Source: Synechococcaceae cyanobacterium SM2_3_1 (GTDB lineage Bacteria > Cyanobacteriota > Cyanobacteriia > Thermostichales > Thermostichaceae). From it: 36,450 nt of DNA. The first letter of the stretch is position 1. Each line of letters opens with the position of its first letter. Under the pieces are notes generated by a model, which searched no databases, was not told where the DNA came from, and saw only the letters and a list, made by a program, of their open reading frames with translations. The DNA lies in assembly GCA_012030715.1 (NCBI GenBank), contig JAAUUJ010000025.1, positions 1 through 36,450 on the forward strand. The letters run 5' to 3'. Positions 1 to 9,805 of this stretch are shown here, in pieces. A program made the position numbers and the translations under genes.

Positions 1-81
1 CTCTATCAGGAGGGCATGATCGCTCGGGGGATGGCACTGTCGGGCCTTTGATGCCAAAGCGCAGGGGAACGGTGGCTGGAG
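1..81 (+). other. Upstream KS-domain coding sequence with broken reading frame
   Basis: Conceptual reading gives typical ketosynthase sequence in successive frames: LYQEGMIAR (1-27), CRAFDAKAQG (38-67), TVAGD (69-83), then GVGIV in the frame used from base 82. At least three single-base frame changes in about 85 bases are needed to join them, including one extra base near 68 and one extra G in the run after 83. This looks like a poor-quality contig edge rather than a real gene start, though decay cannot be excluded. Confidence 0.7.
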
Positions 82-3000
82 ATGGGGGTGGGGATCGTGC
101 TCCTCAAGCCGCTGCAGCAGGCAATGCGTGATGGTGACCCGATTCGAGCGGTGATCCGAGGATCTGCCATCAATAACGATGGATCCAGCAAAGCGGGTTA
201 CACGGCCCCCAGTCTGGAACGGCAGGCGGATGTGATTCATCAAGCCCACGGTGCTGCAGGGGTGGATCCTGACTCGATCACCTATGTGGAAGCCCACGGC
301 ACAGCCACGCCGATTGGGGATCCGATTGAGGTGGCGGCCCTGACCCAGGCATTTGGTCATGTTTCGAGGAAACACTATTGTGCGCTGGGATCGGTGAAAA
401 CCAATGTGGGCCACCTGGATGTGGCGGCTGGGATCGTGGGACTGATCAAGACGGTTCTGGCTCTAGAGCACCAGCAGATCCCGCCCAGCCTGCATTTTGA
501 ACAACCCAATCCCGCCATCTCGTTTGAACATAGCCCTTTCTACGTGAACACGCGGCTACAGCCCTGGGACAGGAAAACATCACCTCGGCGAGCAGGGGTC
601 AGTTCCTTTGGGATCGGCGGCACCAATGCGCATGTGGTCCTGGAAGAAGCTCCGGCGTTGCCGAGGCTTACGGAACTCCACGAGGAACGACCGATCCAGC
701 TCCTTTGTCTATCCGCCAAAACCCCAGCTGCCCTCCAGTCTCTGGCCATCAGCTACCTGCATTATTTGCAGCAGCATCCCCACCACTCCTTAGCAGATAT
801 TTGCCACACCAGCCACAGGGGGCGTTTACACCAGCCGCACCGGATCAGCGTCTGGGGTGCCACAACTGCAGAAATGGTCACTCAGCTACAGGCATTCACT
901 CAGAAAGCATCAACTCCAAGAGTTGCCAGTTCTACTCTTAGAAAGAAAGGAGCGGCCACCCTTGCCATGATCTTTACCGGACAGGGCTCTCAGTATCTGG
1001 GCATGGGCAGGGAGCTGTATCAAACTCAACCTGTTTTCCAAGCGTGGCTGGATCGGTGTGCTGCGATTCTGGATCCGTTGCTGGAGCACCCACTGCTGGA
1101 AGTGCTGTATGCCTCTGAAGGCGTGTCTCCTCTCAATCAAACGGCCTATACTCAGCCTGCTCTCTTTGCTCTGGAGTACAGCCTGGCGCAGGTGTGGATC
1201 AGTTGGGGCATCCGCCCCCGAATCGTGATGGGCCACAGCGTGGGGGAATACGTGGCGGCATGTCTTGCGGGTGTGTTCAGTTTGGAAGCGGGGTTGAAGC
1301 TGATCGTTCAGCGGGCTCGCCTGATGCAATCGCTGCCCTCTGAGGGGGGGATGGTGGCTGTCTTCGCCGATTCTAAGATTGTGCAAGAGGTGATTGCGGC
1401 CTATCCAGATCAGGTGTCGATTGCGGCCTACAACGGCCCAGAGTCTGTGGTGATTTCAGGTGAACGGCAACGGGTGGAGTCGGTCAGGAAAGATCTGGAA
1501 GCCCGAGGCATTAAGGTTACGCCTTTGGAGGTTTCGCAGGCTTTTCACTCTCCGCTCATGGATCCGATCCTGCCGGAGTTTGCCACCTTCGCCCGCACAG
1601 TGCGCTTCGCTTCTCCTGAGATCGCTCTCATCTCCAATGTCACAGGGGATCTGGCAGGCATTGACATCGCGACTCCCGACTATTGGATCGAGCATCTGCG
1701 TCAGCCCGTTCAATTTGTCCGGGGAATCCAGACATTGCAGCACCAGGGTGTAGACATTTATCTGGAGATGGGACCAACCCCTGTACTGCTGGGCATGGCC
1801 AGAGCCTGTATCCCTGACTCAGAAGCGCTTTTTCTGCCGAGTTTGAGAAGAGGATCTTCGGATTGGGAGCAGATGTTGCCAAGCCTGGGCCAGCTTTATG
1901 GAGAAGGGATGGAAATCAACTGGCGGGAAGTGGATCGTGACTGTGGAGGTCACATAGTCGCAGATCTGCCCACCTATCCATTTCAACGGCAGCGCTACTG
2001 GGTTGAGCCATCCCCCAAACGGCAGCAACTTGCTCCCATCTTTCCAGATGGTGGGGCGCATCCATTGCTGGGGCAAAAGTTAAACCTGCCTGGCCAGATC
2101 AGAGAGACGATTTTTGAAATTACTCTGAGCCCAGATCAGCCGTCGTATCTCAGAGATCATCGCGTGTTCGAGCATGTGGTGTTTCCTGGAGCTGGTTATG
2201 TGGAAATGGCACTAGCAGCTGGGAATACCCTGTTGCAGCAAGAGGCTCTGGCTCTCGAAGATTTTAGTCTGGAGCGGCCCCTGATTCTTGCTTCGCAGTC
2301 TGCCACTTTGGTGCAGATCATTCTTACCCCTGCTCAGGATCAGTCCCACGCAATTGAAATCTGCAGTTTAGCCCTGACTTCAACAGCAACAGGAGATCCC
2401 CCTCGGACAGTCCATGCTCGAGGCAGGGTGATGCAGACCGATGATCTTGTCCCCGACCCCTGGACCTGGAATCAGCCTACACAAGCCTTTGACCTCTCCA
2501 CCTACTACAAAAAAGCCCACAGTTTAGGGATGAAGTTTGGCTCTGAATTTCGGGTGATCCAGGCGGCAGGCATCGAAAACGGCGTCGGTTATGCCCAACT
2601 GCAACTGCCAGTCAGTTCAGGTCGATCAGATCAGTCTTATCTGCTTCATCCCCTACTGTTAGACGCCTGTTTCCAGTTGACGGGGTTAACACTGGCGACA
2701 CTTGTAGAGGCTGAAACAACGGATGCGTCCCTTTATTTGCCCGTGGGGATTGAACGACTGCATCTGTACCGAAAAACTAGCCAACAGCTTTGGGCAAAAG
2801 TCCGCCCCCAGTCGCTGTATACCCCGATCCAGAAATTTGATATTGATCTGGCGGATCCCTCAGGAGTGCAGGTCGCCCGTATTGAAGGGTTATCGATGCG
2901 GAGAACAACGCCCGCGGCCCTGCAGCGCAGTTTACAGATCCGGCGCAGAGATTGGTTTTATCGACTCTTTTGGCAGCGGCAACCCCAGCCTCCGGTTGAA

Positions 3001-6000
3001 GAAGAGAAAGGCGCGGCCACTGCCGCAGGTGAATACTGGCTGATCTTTACGTCCTCATCGGAACGGGATCTCCTTCTGGCACAGCATTTAACGCAGAGGG
3101 GCTATACCTGGATTTATGTCTCACCTGGACCTGCTTTTCAGGAGCTGAGTGAAACTGAGTACCACCTCAATCCCCTGGATCCGGATCACTTTCAGCAATT
3201 GTTGCGATCTCTATTGGTCAAGGATCAGAAGCTTGCAGGAATCCTTCATCTCTGGGCTCTGCACGCCTACTCACAACCGCTGGATCTGGAAACCCTGCAG
3301 CGGGTTCAGGAATTGGGTTGTGCCAGTGTTTTGCATCTGGTGCAGGCGCTGGATCAGATGGCAATGCCAACCCCTGTACCTCTCTGGCTGGTAACCAAGG
3401 GGGCTCAGGCCATTACGAGCGAGAGGGAGGCGGTTCAGGTGCAACAGTCGCCGCTGTGGGGGCTGGCGCGGGTGATCAGGCTAGAAATGCCTCACCTCCA
3501 TGGCTGCATCCTGGATCTAGATCCCCAAGCAGTGCCTGTGGAGGATGCTGAGGTCCTGGTTGCCGAGCTGTTTTCCACTCCATCTGAGGATCAACTGGCC
3601 TACCGTCAACAGCAGCGCTATGTAGCCCGACTGATCCGCGATCAAGCCCATTCACAGATGGATCCTGGCTTACTCGCTCTTCCCCCCCATCCCTTCCAGT
3701 TGCGGATCTCAAAACCTGGACTGCTGGATCAGTTGCAGTTCTACCCCATGCAACGCAAAGCCCCTGCTGCCCAGGAAGTCGAAGTGCAGGTGCGAGCGGT
3801 GGGGCTCAATTTTCGGGATGTGCTGCATGCCCTGGGAATGATGCCAGAACCCAATCTTGTTCCCACCTTCGGCTTTGAATGTGCAGGAGTGATCACGCGG
3901 GTGGGGGATCAGATCCGCCATCTGGTCGAAGGGGATGAGGTGCTGGTAGTCCTGATTGGGGACGCTTTCAGTAGCTACGTCACCCCACGAGCGGAAGCGG
4001 TGATCAAGAAACCGCAGCACTGCAATTTCACGGAGGCTGCCACCCTGCCCCTAGTTTTCTTGACGGTCTATTACGGCCTGGTTGAACTGGCCCACCTGAA
4101 AAAAGGCGAAAAGATCCTGATCCACGCTGCCGCGGGTGGGATCGGTCAGGCTGCGATTCAGCTGGCTCATGCTCTGGGGGCCGAAGTCTATGCCACCGCC
4201 AGTCCTTCCAAGTGGGCCTTTCTCAGATCGATGGGAGTCAACCATATTATGAACTCCCGTACCCTGGATTTTGCTAAAGAACTGCGAAGCCTGACAGCGG
4301 GGGCTGGGGTGGATGTGGTGCTCAACAGTTTGAATGGTGAATTTATTCCCACCAGTTTGCAGGTGCTGGCTTCGGGGGGACGGTTTGTAGAGCTGGGCAA
4401 GCTGGGGATCTGGTCTGCAGCAAACGTGCAGCAACTACGACCGGATATAGCCTACTTTCCCTTTGATCTGGGCGACGTGGCCCAGGCAGATCCCGCTCTT
4501 GTCCCTCGTTTGTTTGCAGCCCTGTCTCCCCTCTGGCAGGACGGCACCCTCCAGCCCATTCGTCACCAGGTTTATGATCTGGTGCGGGTACGGGAAGCCT
4601 TTCGGCTGATGCAGCAGGGACGTCATGTGGGCAAACTGGTGATTCACTGGCCCGCCATACCCGAGACTGAACTGGAGGTGAATCCTGAAGCTAGCTACCT
4701 GATCACGGGAGGATTTGGGGCTTTAGGTCTGGAAGCGGCTCAATGGTTAGCGAGAAAGGGGGCTCGGCACCTGGTGTTGATGGGACGTTCCACTCCCGCG
4801 GTTGACGCTGAGAGGATCATGACTGAGCTGGAGACGACAGGCGTTGAGGTCAGGAAACTGCAGGGAGATCTTTCACAGCCTCTAGAAGTTACTCCTCATC
4901 TGGAAGCAATCCTTCAGAGCCCCTGGCCTTTAAGGGGGATCTTGCATGCTGCCGGAAGCCTGGACGATGGCATCTTACCGCAGCAAACCTGGGATCGGTT
5001 TCGAGCAGTCATGGCTGCGAAGGTGGAAGGAACGTGGCTTCTCCACTCCCTCACCCAGCACCAACCTCTAGATTTCTTTGTTTGTTTTTCCTCGGTAACC
5101 TCGCTCCTGGGGAATGCAGGTCAGGGAAACTACGCCGCTGCCAATGCTTTTCTGGATGGGTTTGCACATCTGCGGCAGTCCCTGGATCAGGAAGCCCTGA
5201 CCGTGAATTGGGGGCCGTGGGCAACTGCTGGAATGGCGGCCAGACTCAGCTCCCAGTTGCAACAGCGTCGCCATCAGGTGGGAATGGCTCCGATCCTTAA
5301 TCAGGAGGGCTGGCCCTTGCTGGAGGAGTTGCTCATGGAAAAGGCTCCTCAGATGGGAGTGATCGCTGTTGATTGGCCTAAATTCTTTGCGCAGGTGCCA
5401 GAGGCTGCACAGCTTCCTCTGTTCCGGGAGTTGCAGCCCTCCGTGAATCAGGATCCGGCTCTTTCCTCTGCCCTTTCCCTGCAGCAACTGAGTATCGCGT
5501 CAGCAGAGCAGCGCCAATTGCTGATACGAACCCATGTGGCCACTCAGATTGCCAGAGTCATGGGATTGTCATCTGCTGAGCAGATCGATCCGCAGCGATC
5601 CCTTTTTGATCTGGGGTTGGATTCCCTGATGGTCATTGAACTCAGGAACAGACTACAACAAACCCTGGGCCAGCAGCTCCGTTCAACTCTGCTGTTTGAT
5701 TTCCCGACACTGGACTCGCTGGTGAATCACCTGAGTCAACAGATCCAACCTGCGACGAAAACTAAACTCACTACTGCCGCGTTGTCCTCGGACAGGATCT
5801 CGGTAGAACCCGCAGCTTCTGCTCCGTCGGTTATTGCTGCGGAACCTGAGGCCCCAGCCAGTGACGCTACTCTCTTTCCTCTCAATCCAGACGGCGATGA
5901 ACCCCCGATCTTTCTAGCGACACCGATTTTTAATAATCCTCTGATCTTTAAGCAGCTGTCCCAAGCCCTGGGTCCAAACCAACCCTTTTATGTGCTCCGC

Positions 6001-7086
6001 TTTGTCGAGGAAGAATCTCCCGATCCAGTTTGGCGCATTGAAACTCTGGCAGCAAATTATGTTGAGAAGATCCGTAAAGTTCAACCTCATGGGCCTTATC
6101 GGATTGGGGGCTACTGTGCAGGGGGATCACTTGCCTACGAAATTGCCCAACAATTTGCTGCTCAAGGAGAACAAACTCTGTTAATGATCTTTGAAAAGAA
6201 CCCTAAACCCAGGGTCAGATTCTCACTTTCAAAGATTAAGTCATTCTTCACTAACCCTGAGCAGAAAGAGTATATGTCCCCACGATTAGCTCGACTCATT
6301 TACATCGTCATTAACAGTCGTGCGTATGTTGATCAGGTTTATATGCGTGTAATCAATGGCAATGCTATGAATGATCGCCAGAAAAAGTTAGGATTGCGGC
6401 AGAAATCTCTTAGAATATTGGAACTCGGATATGGGCTTTGTCTCTACTTTGCTTATGAATTGTCTCTGCGTTTTATGGTTCGTCTCGAGAAACATATTTA
6501 TACTAAAAGTCTGAGATCCAACCCTTCTCAAAATTCCGATCCAGCTTTCAATCCTCGTACTGTATTTTTTCTGCCTCATGAACGAGGTTCATTTTTTTCA
6601 CCCATTCTCAGGAATGTCTCTATTGTTCTTTTAGGTGGGATGCGAATGGAACGTGATTACATTAATCAACAAATTCAAAAGGATAGGAATGAAGATCCAC
6701 AGACCAAAACATCTCTCCTATTATTCCCCAAGAGATTATTTCAGAAGTGGAAGAAAATTTCTGGGTATCGTGCAAGCTACAAAAGCAAGCTAGAGCCCGT
6801 CATGATGGCTCGGTTTCAATATCAGATGAGTCTGGAAGCAAAATATCAATTGAAACCATATCCTGGCAAAATTGCTCTCTTCCTGGCCAAAGAGGAGCCA
6901 GGCTTTCGTCAGATGTATAAACAGGCAGGTGGCTGGATCGGCTATGCCCTTGGAGGTATCGAGATCTACTGTGCCTCTGGGCACCACTATAATTTTCTAA
7001 CCCAAGCCTCCTCTGCACAGGAGGTCGCCTCTCAAATTCGAGATCTGCTTGCCGTGAGAGCAACTAAAGAAGGATCTCAAGAGTAA
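82..7086 (+). CDS. Type I polyketide synthase, fully reducing terminal module (partial at 5' end)
   Basis: This is the C-terminal module of a modular polyketide synthase, which extends a chain with malonyl-CoA, reduces it fully and releases it. Domains by residue from base 82: end of KS (1-190; HGTATPIGDP near 71, KTNVGHLD near 106); AT (about 296-590; GQGSQ, GHSVGEY, and AFHS, which predicts malonyl-CoA); DH (about 660-930; DHRVFEHVVFPG, where Glu replaces the usual Gly, and LLLDACFQ); a degenerate ketoreductase-like structural region (about 975-1190); ER (1215-1525; AAAGGIGQAAIQL); KR (1538-1720; LITGGFGALG, B-type SLDDG, catalytic GNYAAANAF); ACP (DLGLDSLMVIE near 1847); thioesterase (1935-2325; nucleophile in GGYCAGG). 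The ATG at 82 is not the true start, because KS-like sequence continues upstream in other frames. The thioesterase lid is AT-rich. The product is unknown. Confidence 0.93.
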   Translation: MGVGIVLLKPLQQAMRDGDPIRAVIRGSAINNDGSSKAGYTAPSLERQADVIHQAHGAAGVDPDSITYVEAHGTATPIGDPIEVAALTQAFGHVSRKHYCALGSVKTNVGHLDVAAGIVGLIKTVLALEHQQIPPSLHFEQPNPAISFEHSPFYVNTRLQPWDRKTSPRRAGVSSFGIGGTNAHVVLEEAPALPRLTELHEERPIQLLCLSAKTPAALQSLAISYLHYLQQHPHHSLADICHTSHRGRLHQPHRISVWGATTAEMVTQLQAFTQKASTPRVASSTLRKKGAATLAMIFTGQGSQYLGMGRELYQTQPVFQAWLDRCAAILDPLLEHPLLEVLYASEGVSPLNQTAYTQPALFALEYSLAQVWISWGIRPRIVMGHSVGEYVAACLAGVFSLEAGLKLIVQRARLMQSLPSEGGMVAVFADSKIVQEVIAAYPDQVSIAAYNGPESVVISGERQRVESVRKDLEARGIKVTPLEVSQAFHSPLMDPILPEFATFARTVRFASPEIALISNVTGDLAGIDIATPDYWIEHLRQPVQFVRGIQTLQHQGVDIYLEMGPTPVLLGMARACIPDSEALFLPSLRRGSSDWEQMLPSLGQLYGEGMEINWREVDRDCGGHIVADLPTYPFQRQRYWVEPSPKRQQLAPIFPDGGAHPLLGQKLNLPGQIRETIFEITLSPDQPSYLRDHRVFEHVVFPGAGYVEMALAAGNTLLQQEALALEDFSLERPLILASQSATLVQIILTPAQDQSHAIEICSLALTSTATGDPPRTVHARGRVMQTDDLVPDPWTWNQPTQAFDLSTYYKKAHSLGMKFGSEFRVIQAAGIENGVGYAQLQLPVSSGRSDQSYLLHPLLLDACFQLTGLTLATLVEAETTDASLYLPVGIERLHLYRKTSQQLWAKVRPQSLYTPIQKFDIDLADPSGVQVARIEGLSMRRTTPAALQRSLQIRRRDWFYRLFWQRQPQPPVEEEKGAATAAGEYWLIFTSSSERDLLLAQHLTQRGYTWIYVSPGPAFQELSETEYHLNPLDPDHFQQLLRSLLVKDQKLAGILHLWALHAYSQPLDLETLQRVQELGCASVLHLVQALDQMAMPTPVPLWLVTKGAQAITSEREAVQVQQSPLWGLARVIRLEMPHLHGCILDLDPQAVPVEDAEVLVAELFSTPSEDQLAYRQQQRYVARLIRDQAHSQMDPGLLALPPHPFQLRISKPGLLDQLQFYPMQRKAPAAQEVEVQVRAVGLNFRDVLHALGMMPEPNLVPTFGFECAGVITRVGDQIRHLVEGDEVLVVLIGDAFSSYVTPRAEAVIKKPQHCNFTEAATLPLVFLTVYYGLVELAHLKKGEKILIHAAAGGIGQAAIQLAHALGAEVYATASPSKWAFLRSMGVNHIMNSRTLDFAKELRSLTAGAGVDVVLNSLNGEFIPTSLQVLASGGRFVELGKLGIWSAANVQQLRPDIAYFPFDLGDVAQADPALVPRLFAALSPLWQDGTLQPIRHQVYDLVRVREAFRLMQQGRHVGKLVIHWPAIPETELEVNPEASYLITGGFGALGLEAAQWLARKGARHLVLMGRSTPAVDAERIMTELETTGVEVRKLQGDLSQPLEVTPHLEAILQSPWPLRGILHAAGSLDDGILPQQTWDRFRAVMAAKVEGTWLLHSLTQHQPLDFFVCFSSVTSLLGNAGQGNYAAANAFLDGFAHLRQSLDQEALTVNWGPWATAGMAARLSSQLQQRRHQVGMAPILNQEGWPLLEELLMEKAPQMGVIAVDWPKFFAQVPEAAQLPLFRELQPSVNQDPALSSALSLQQLSIASAEQRQLLIRTHVATQIARVMGLSSAEQIDPQRSLFDLGLDSLMVIELRNRLQQTLGQQLRSTLLFDFPTLDSLVNHLSQQIQPATKTKLTTAALSSDRISVEPAASAPSVIAAEPEAPASDATLFPLNPDGDEPPIFLATPIFNNPLIFKQLSQALGPNQPFYVLRFVEEESPDPVWRIETLAANYVEKIRKVQPHGPYRIGGYCAGGSLAYEIAQQFAAQGEQTLLMIFEKNPKPRVRFSLSKIKSFFTNPEQKEYMSPRLARLIYIVINSRAYVDQVYMRVINGNAMNDRQKKLGLRQKSLRILELGYGLCLYFAYELSLRFMVRLEKHIYTKSLRSNPSQNSDPAFNPRTVFFLPHERGSFFSPILRNVSIVLLGGMRMERDYINQQIQKDRNEDPQTKTSLLLFPKRLFQKWKKISGYRASYKSKLEPVMMARFQYQMSLEAKYQLKPYPGKIALFLAKEEPGFRQMYKQAGGWIGYALGGIEIYCASGHHYNFLTQASSAQEVASQIRDLLAVRATKEGSQE

Positions 7087-7094
7087 GTCCAGTT

Positions 7095-8459
7095 TCAGCT
7101 CCCCGACACTGCTTTGAGGATCCCCACTTCAAATTTGCGGTCATCAAACCCGCGGCGCAAGGGGGTATGTCCCAGTCGCACCATCACGGTTTGGCGAGAA
7201 GGAATGATCATGATCCACTGTCCGTAAAATCCAGAAGTGCAATATTCATCCCCAGGGATTCCAGGAATACGGTTTTGCCCTCTCAGCCAAAAATGGGCTC
7301 CGTACTTTCCCTCTGAGGCTGGGGTCGGTGTCGTTGAATACTGAATCCATCCTTCAGGTAAAATCCGTTTGCTTCCCCAAACACCCTCTTGCAGATAGAG
7401 CAGACCAAATCGCGCCCAATCCTGCAGCGTGGCGTACATAAACGAGGAACCCACGAATGTGCCTGAGGGATCGGTTTCAAAAACTGCACTTTCCATTCCT
7501 AGTGGTTGGAAGAGGCGCAAATAGGGGAAATTCCAGTAGGTTTCATCCCCCAGAATCGACCGTATGGCTCGTGAAATGATATTGGTGCTAGCACTGGAGT
7601 ATTTCCAGATTTGGCCTGGGGGGCCTGTCAGGTTTTTTTTAGCTGCAAAGGCGGCGGCATCGGGTTCAAAAAAAAGCATCTGAATGGCATCGGCCCCTGG
7701 GATAGGCGCATAGTACTCCAAAAACTTAAGGCCACTATTCATCCGCAGCAGGTGATCCAGCGTGATGCGATTCCGAGGATCCTGTGGATGCTTCCACTCG
7801 GGCACAGGCAGGGGTGCATACACATCCAGACGTCCGTCCCCCACCAGAATCCCGACCATGGCATTGGTTACACTTTTGGCAAGCGATAATCCCGGCAGTC
7901 GATGATCAGCTGTGATCCCCTCGGCGTATCGTTCCGCCACCACCCATCCCTCCTTAACCACCATGACGGCTCGGGTGCGGCAGGGATACCTGGGATCCTG
8001 TTCTTGAAAAGCCTGATCAACAACTTGATTTAAGAGATTCCAGTTGACAGTAGGACTGTCATGGTGAGCATTGGGGGAAAGTCGCCAGGGGACTTGCTTG
8101 CCTAACCCTTGCTTGGGGAACGACCCGACAATATGACTTGACCGCGGACTAACCGCTGCCGATCCTCTGGAGACCAGCACGCAGCCAAATCCAGGTCTAC
8201 AATATGCCTCTGCCTGGATCAGTCCAAAGCAGGTTGAGGCTGTGACTCGTCGTTGAAAGTGATCGATCTGTGCAGAAACAAAGGAAAACAACGCTAATTC
8301 TTCTGCCTCCAGACGTTCACGTTCCAGTCCTGTCACCAGCAGGCCAGAACAAAGGGTCTTGGCTTTGTAGCGAGTACAGGCTCTGGCAAAGTAAACCATC
8401 ACCCACCCAATCACAGCAACGATAAACCCTAAAATTAGAACGATTGCTGTTTTGATCAT
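7095..8459 (-). CDS. Membrane-anchored serine hydrolase, beta-lactamase class C fold
   Basis: This belongs to the broad COG1680 family of penicillin-binding-protein-like hydrolases (esterases, amide hydrolases, peptidases); the substrate cannot be read from sequence. The catalytic SxxK is visible as LSLAKS (Ser192, Lys195 from the start chosen here). A YSSASTN motif stands where the family has Tyr-x-Asn, and RLGHT near the C-terminus matches the third motif region. An N-terminal hydrophobic stretch (MIKTAIVLILGFIVAVIG) suggests a membrane anchor with an extracytoplasmic enzyme. I chose the ATG at 8459 because the anchor then sits at the N-terminus. Longer in-frame starts would run into the divergent cyclophilin gene. 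The 3' end lies 8 bases from the convergent PKS stop. Confidence 0.85.
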   Translation of the reverse strand: MIKTAIVLILGFIVAVIGWVMVYFARACTRYKAKTLCSGLLVTGLERERLEAEELALFSFVSAQIDHFQRRVTASTCFGLIQAEAYCRPGFGCVLVSRGSAAVSPRSSHIVGSFPKQGLGKQVPWRLSPNAHHDSPTVNWNLLNQVVDQAFQEQDPRYPCRTRAVMVVKEGWVVAERYAEGITADHRLPGLSLAKSVTNAMVGILVGDGRLDVYAPLPVPEWKHPQDPRNRITLDHLLRMNSGLKFLEYYAPIPGADAIQMLFFEPDAAAFAAKKNLTGPPGQIWKYSSASTNIISRAIRSILGDETYWNFPYLRLFQPLGMESAVFETDPSGTFVGSSFMYATLQDWARFGLLYLQEGVWGSKRILPEGWIQYSTTPTPASEGKYGAHFWLRGQNRIPGIPGDEYCTSGFYGQWIMIIPSRQTVMVRLGHTPLRRGFDDRKFEVGILKAVSGS

Positions 8460-8636
8460 CCAGGTCAGATCCAAGGCGACGCTGCTGCAGGGCAAAACCT
8501 GCCTCATCCTACCTGGATCCAGATAGAGTCTCTTTGAGTTCAGGTTCTCCAGTCCTCTAAAATTGGAGCATACCAGGTGGAGATCTGTGAAAATCCTACT
8601 TGGAGCTGGCATGACAAAGGTAATGGAGGGTAACCC

Positions 8637-9746
8637 ATGATCTATCCAAATCCTGCCGTGGGGCGACAAGGTTTTTTCTCTCGTCTGGGGATTCTGCTGT
8701 TGTTCTTGAGTCTGCTGGTGATGGGCTTCTGCATACCTGTCCATGCCTTGCCTCAGGGAGATGCCATCACCGATAGCCGTACCATCTTGCGCCGGACCCT
8801 CCCGATCGGGGAATCGACACTGCAGCATCTGGATGACACCATCATCGGCGTCAAAGATGATCTGAAATACAAACGCTGGTCCACAGCCCGCTCCCACTTG
8901 CGCGATGCTTCCAGCCTGCTAGCCCGCAAAAAAGATCAGCTGCTCAGTGAATTAGCTGCGGGTAACCGTGCATCTGCAGCGGACACGATCGATCACTTGC
9001 AGGAGGATCTGAACCAGATGCAGGAGCAACTCAAGCTCAAGTCAAGAGGCAAGGCCGAGGCCCTGGACTACTTTGAGCTGGCCCTGGCGAAGTTAGAGTC
9101 CCTGGAGTCCAATTGGGTGCAGGATTTTCCTTACTCCATTCCTGAGCAGTACGAGCAGCTTCCCCGTCTCCTGGGGCGGGCACAGGTGGAGATGAAAACC
9201 ACTGCTGGTCGCATGGTCATGACCCTGGATGGGTATAGTGCCCCCATAACGGCTGGAAATTTTGCCGATTTGGTGCAGAAGGGGTTTTACGATGATCTGC
9301 CCATTGATCGGGTGGAAACTTTTTATGTGATTCAAGCGGGCGATCCTCCAGGTGACGCAGACGGCTACATGGATCCCGAAACCGGAAAGAAGCGCACCAT
9401 TCCCCTGGAGATCCGGGTGCAGGGAGAAACTAAGCCCTATTACGGTGATACTCTGGCCAACCTGGGGCTCTGGGATCAAGAACCAGCCCTGCCCTTTTCT
9501 GCTGCTGGTACCGTGGCCATGGCCCGCTACCCTGATGATCCCAACAGTGCTTCCTCACAATTCTTTATCTTTATTGCCGAGCCAGATCTGACCCCTGCCG
9601 GGCTGAATTTAATGGATGGCCGTTTTGCCGCATTTGGCTACATTACGGATGGTCTGGAGGTGATGTACGACATTAAGCCCGAGGATCGGATTCTTTCTGC
9701 CAGGCTGATTTCAGGCCAGGACAACCTGATCCTGCCAACGGCATGA
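8637..9746 (+). CDS. Thylakoid-lumen cyclophilin, TLP40/CYP38 type
   Basis: This is a two-domain lumenal protein. Residues 1-38 form a signal peptide (GILLLFLSLLVMGFC, then VHALPQG). Residues about 45-165 are a charged helical region resembling the PsbQ-like bundle of CYP38. Residues about 180-360 are a cyclophilin fold (FADLVQKGFYDDLPIDRV, VIQAGDPPG, GTVAMARYPDDPNSASSQFF). The family helps assemble and maintain photosystem II in plants. The usual FHRVI..GG signature is altered (IDRVETFYVIQAGD), which fits reports that CYP38-type proteins have little or no isomerase activity. A good ribosome site (GGAGGG) precedes the ATG. The assignment is secure at family level; an exact role in this organism is inferred. 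Confidence 0.9.
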   Translation: MIYPNPAVGRQGFFSRLGILLLFLSLLVMGFCIPVHALPQGDAITDSRTILRRTLPIGESTLQHLDDTIIGVKDDLKYKRWSTARSHLRDASSLLARKKDQLLSELAAGNRASAADTIDHLQEDLNQMQEQLKLKSRGKAEALDYFELALAKLESLESNWVQDFPYSIPEQYEQLPRLLGRAQVEMKTTAGRMVMTLDGYSAPITAGNFADLVQKGFYDDLPIDRVETFYVIQAGDPPGDADGYMDPETGKKRTIPLEIRVQGETKPYYGDTLANLGLWDQEPALPFSAAGTVAMARYPDDPNSASSQFFIFIAEPDLTPAGLNLMDGRFAAFGYITDGLEVMYDIKPEDRILSARLISGQDNLILPTA

Positions 9747-9795
9747 GAAGATAGAGCAAATGTATTTTGCAGAACAAAACACTGCCCATCTGAAT

Positions 9796-9800
9796 GGAGG
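9796..9800 (+). promoter_or_regulatory. Shine-Dalgarno site that decides the start of the small membrane protein
   Basis: GGAGG lies five bases upstream of the ATG at 9806. It overlaps the alternative ATG at 9794, which therefore cannot use it. Confidence 0.7.
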
Positions 9801-9805
9801 CTGTT

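Noticed and set aside
910-1386. 158-residue open frame opposite the PKS acyltransferase domain
   Set aside because: It is antisense to clear AT motifs; the composition is that of a reverse-complement shadow.
8460-8897. Long N-terminal extension of the serine hydrolase (600 residues in total)
   Set aside because: It runs through the intergenic region and over the start and signal peptide of the divergent cyclophilin gene. The membrane anchor would then sit about 146 residues inside the protein.
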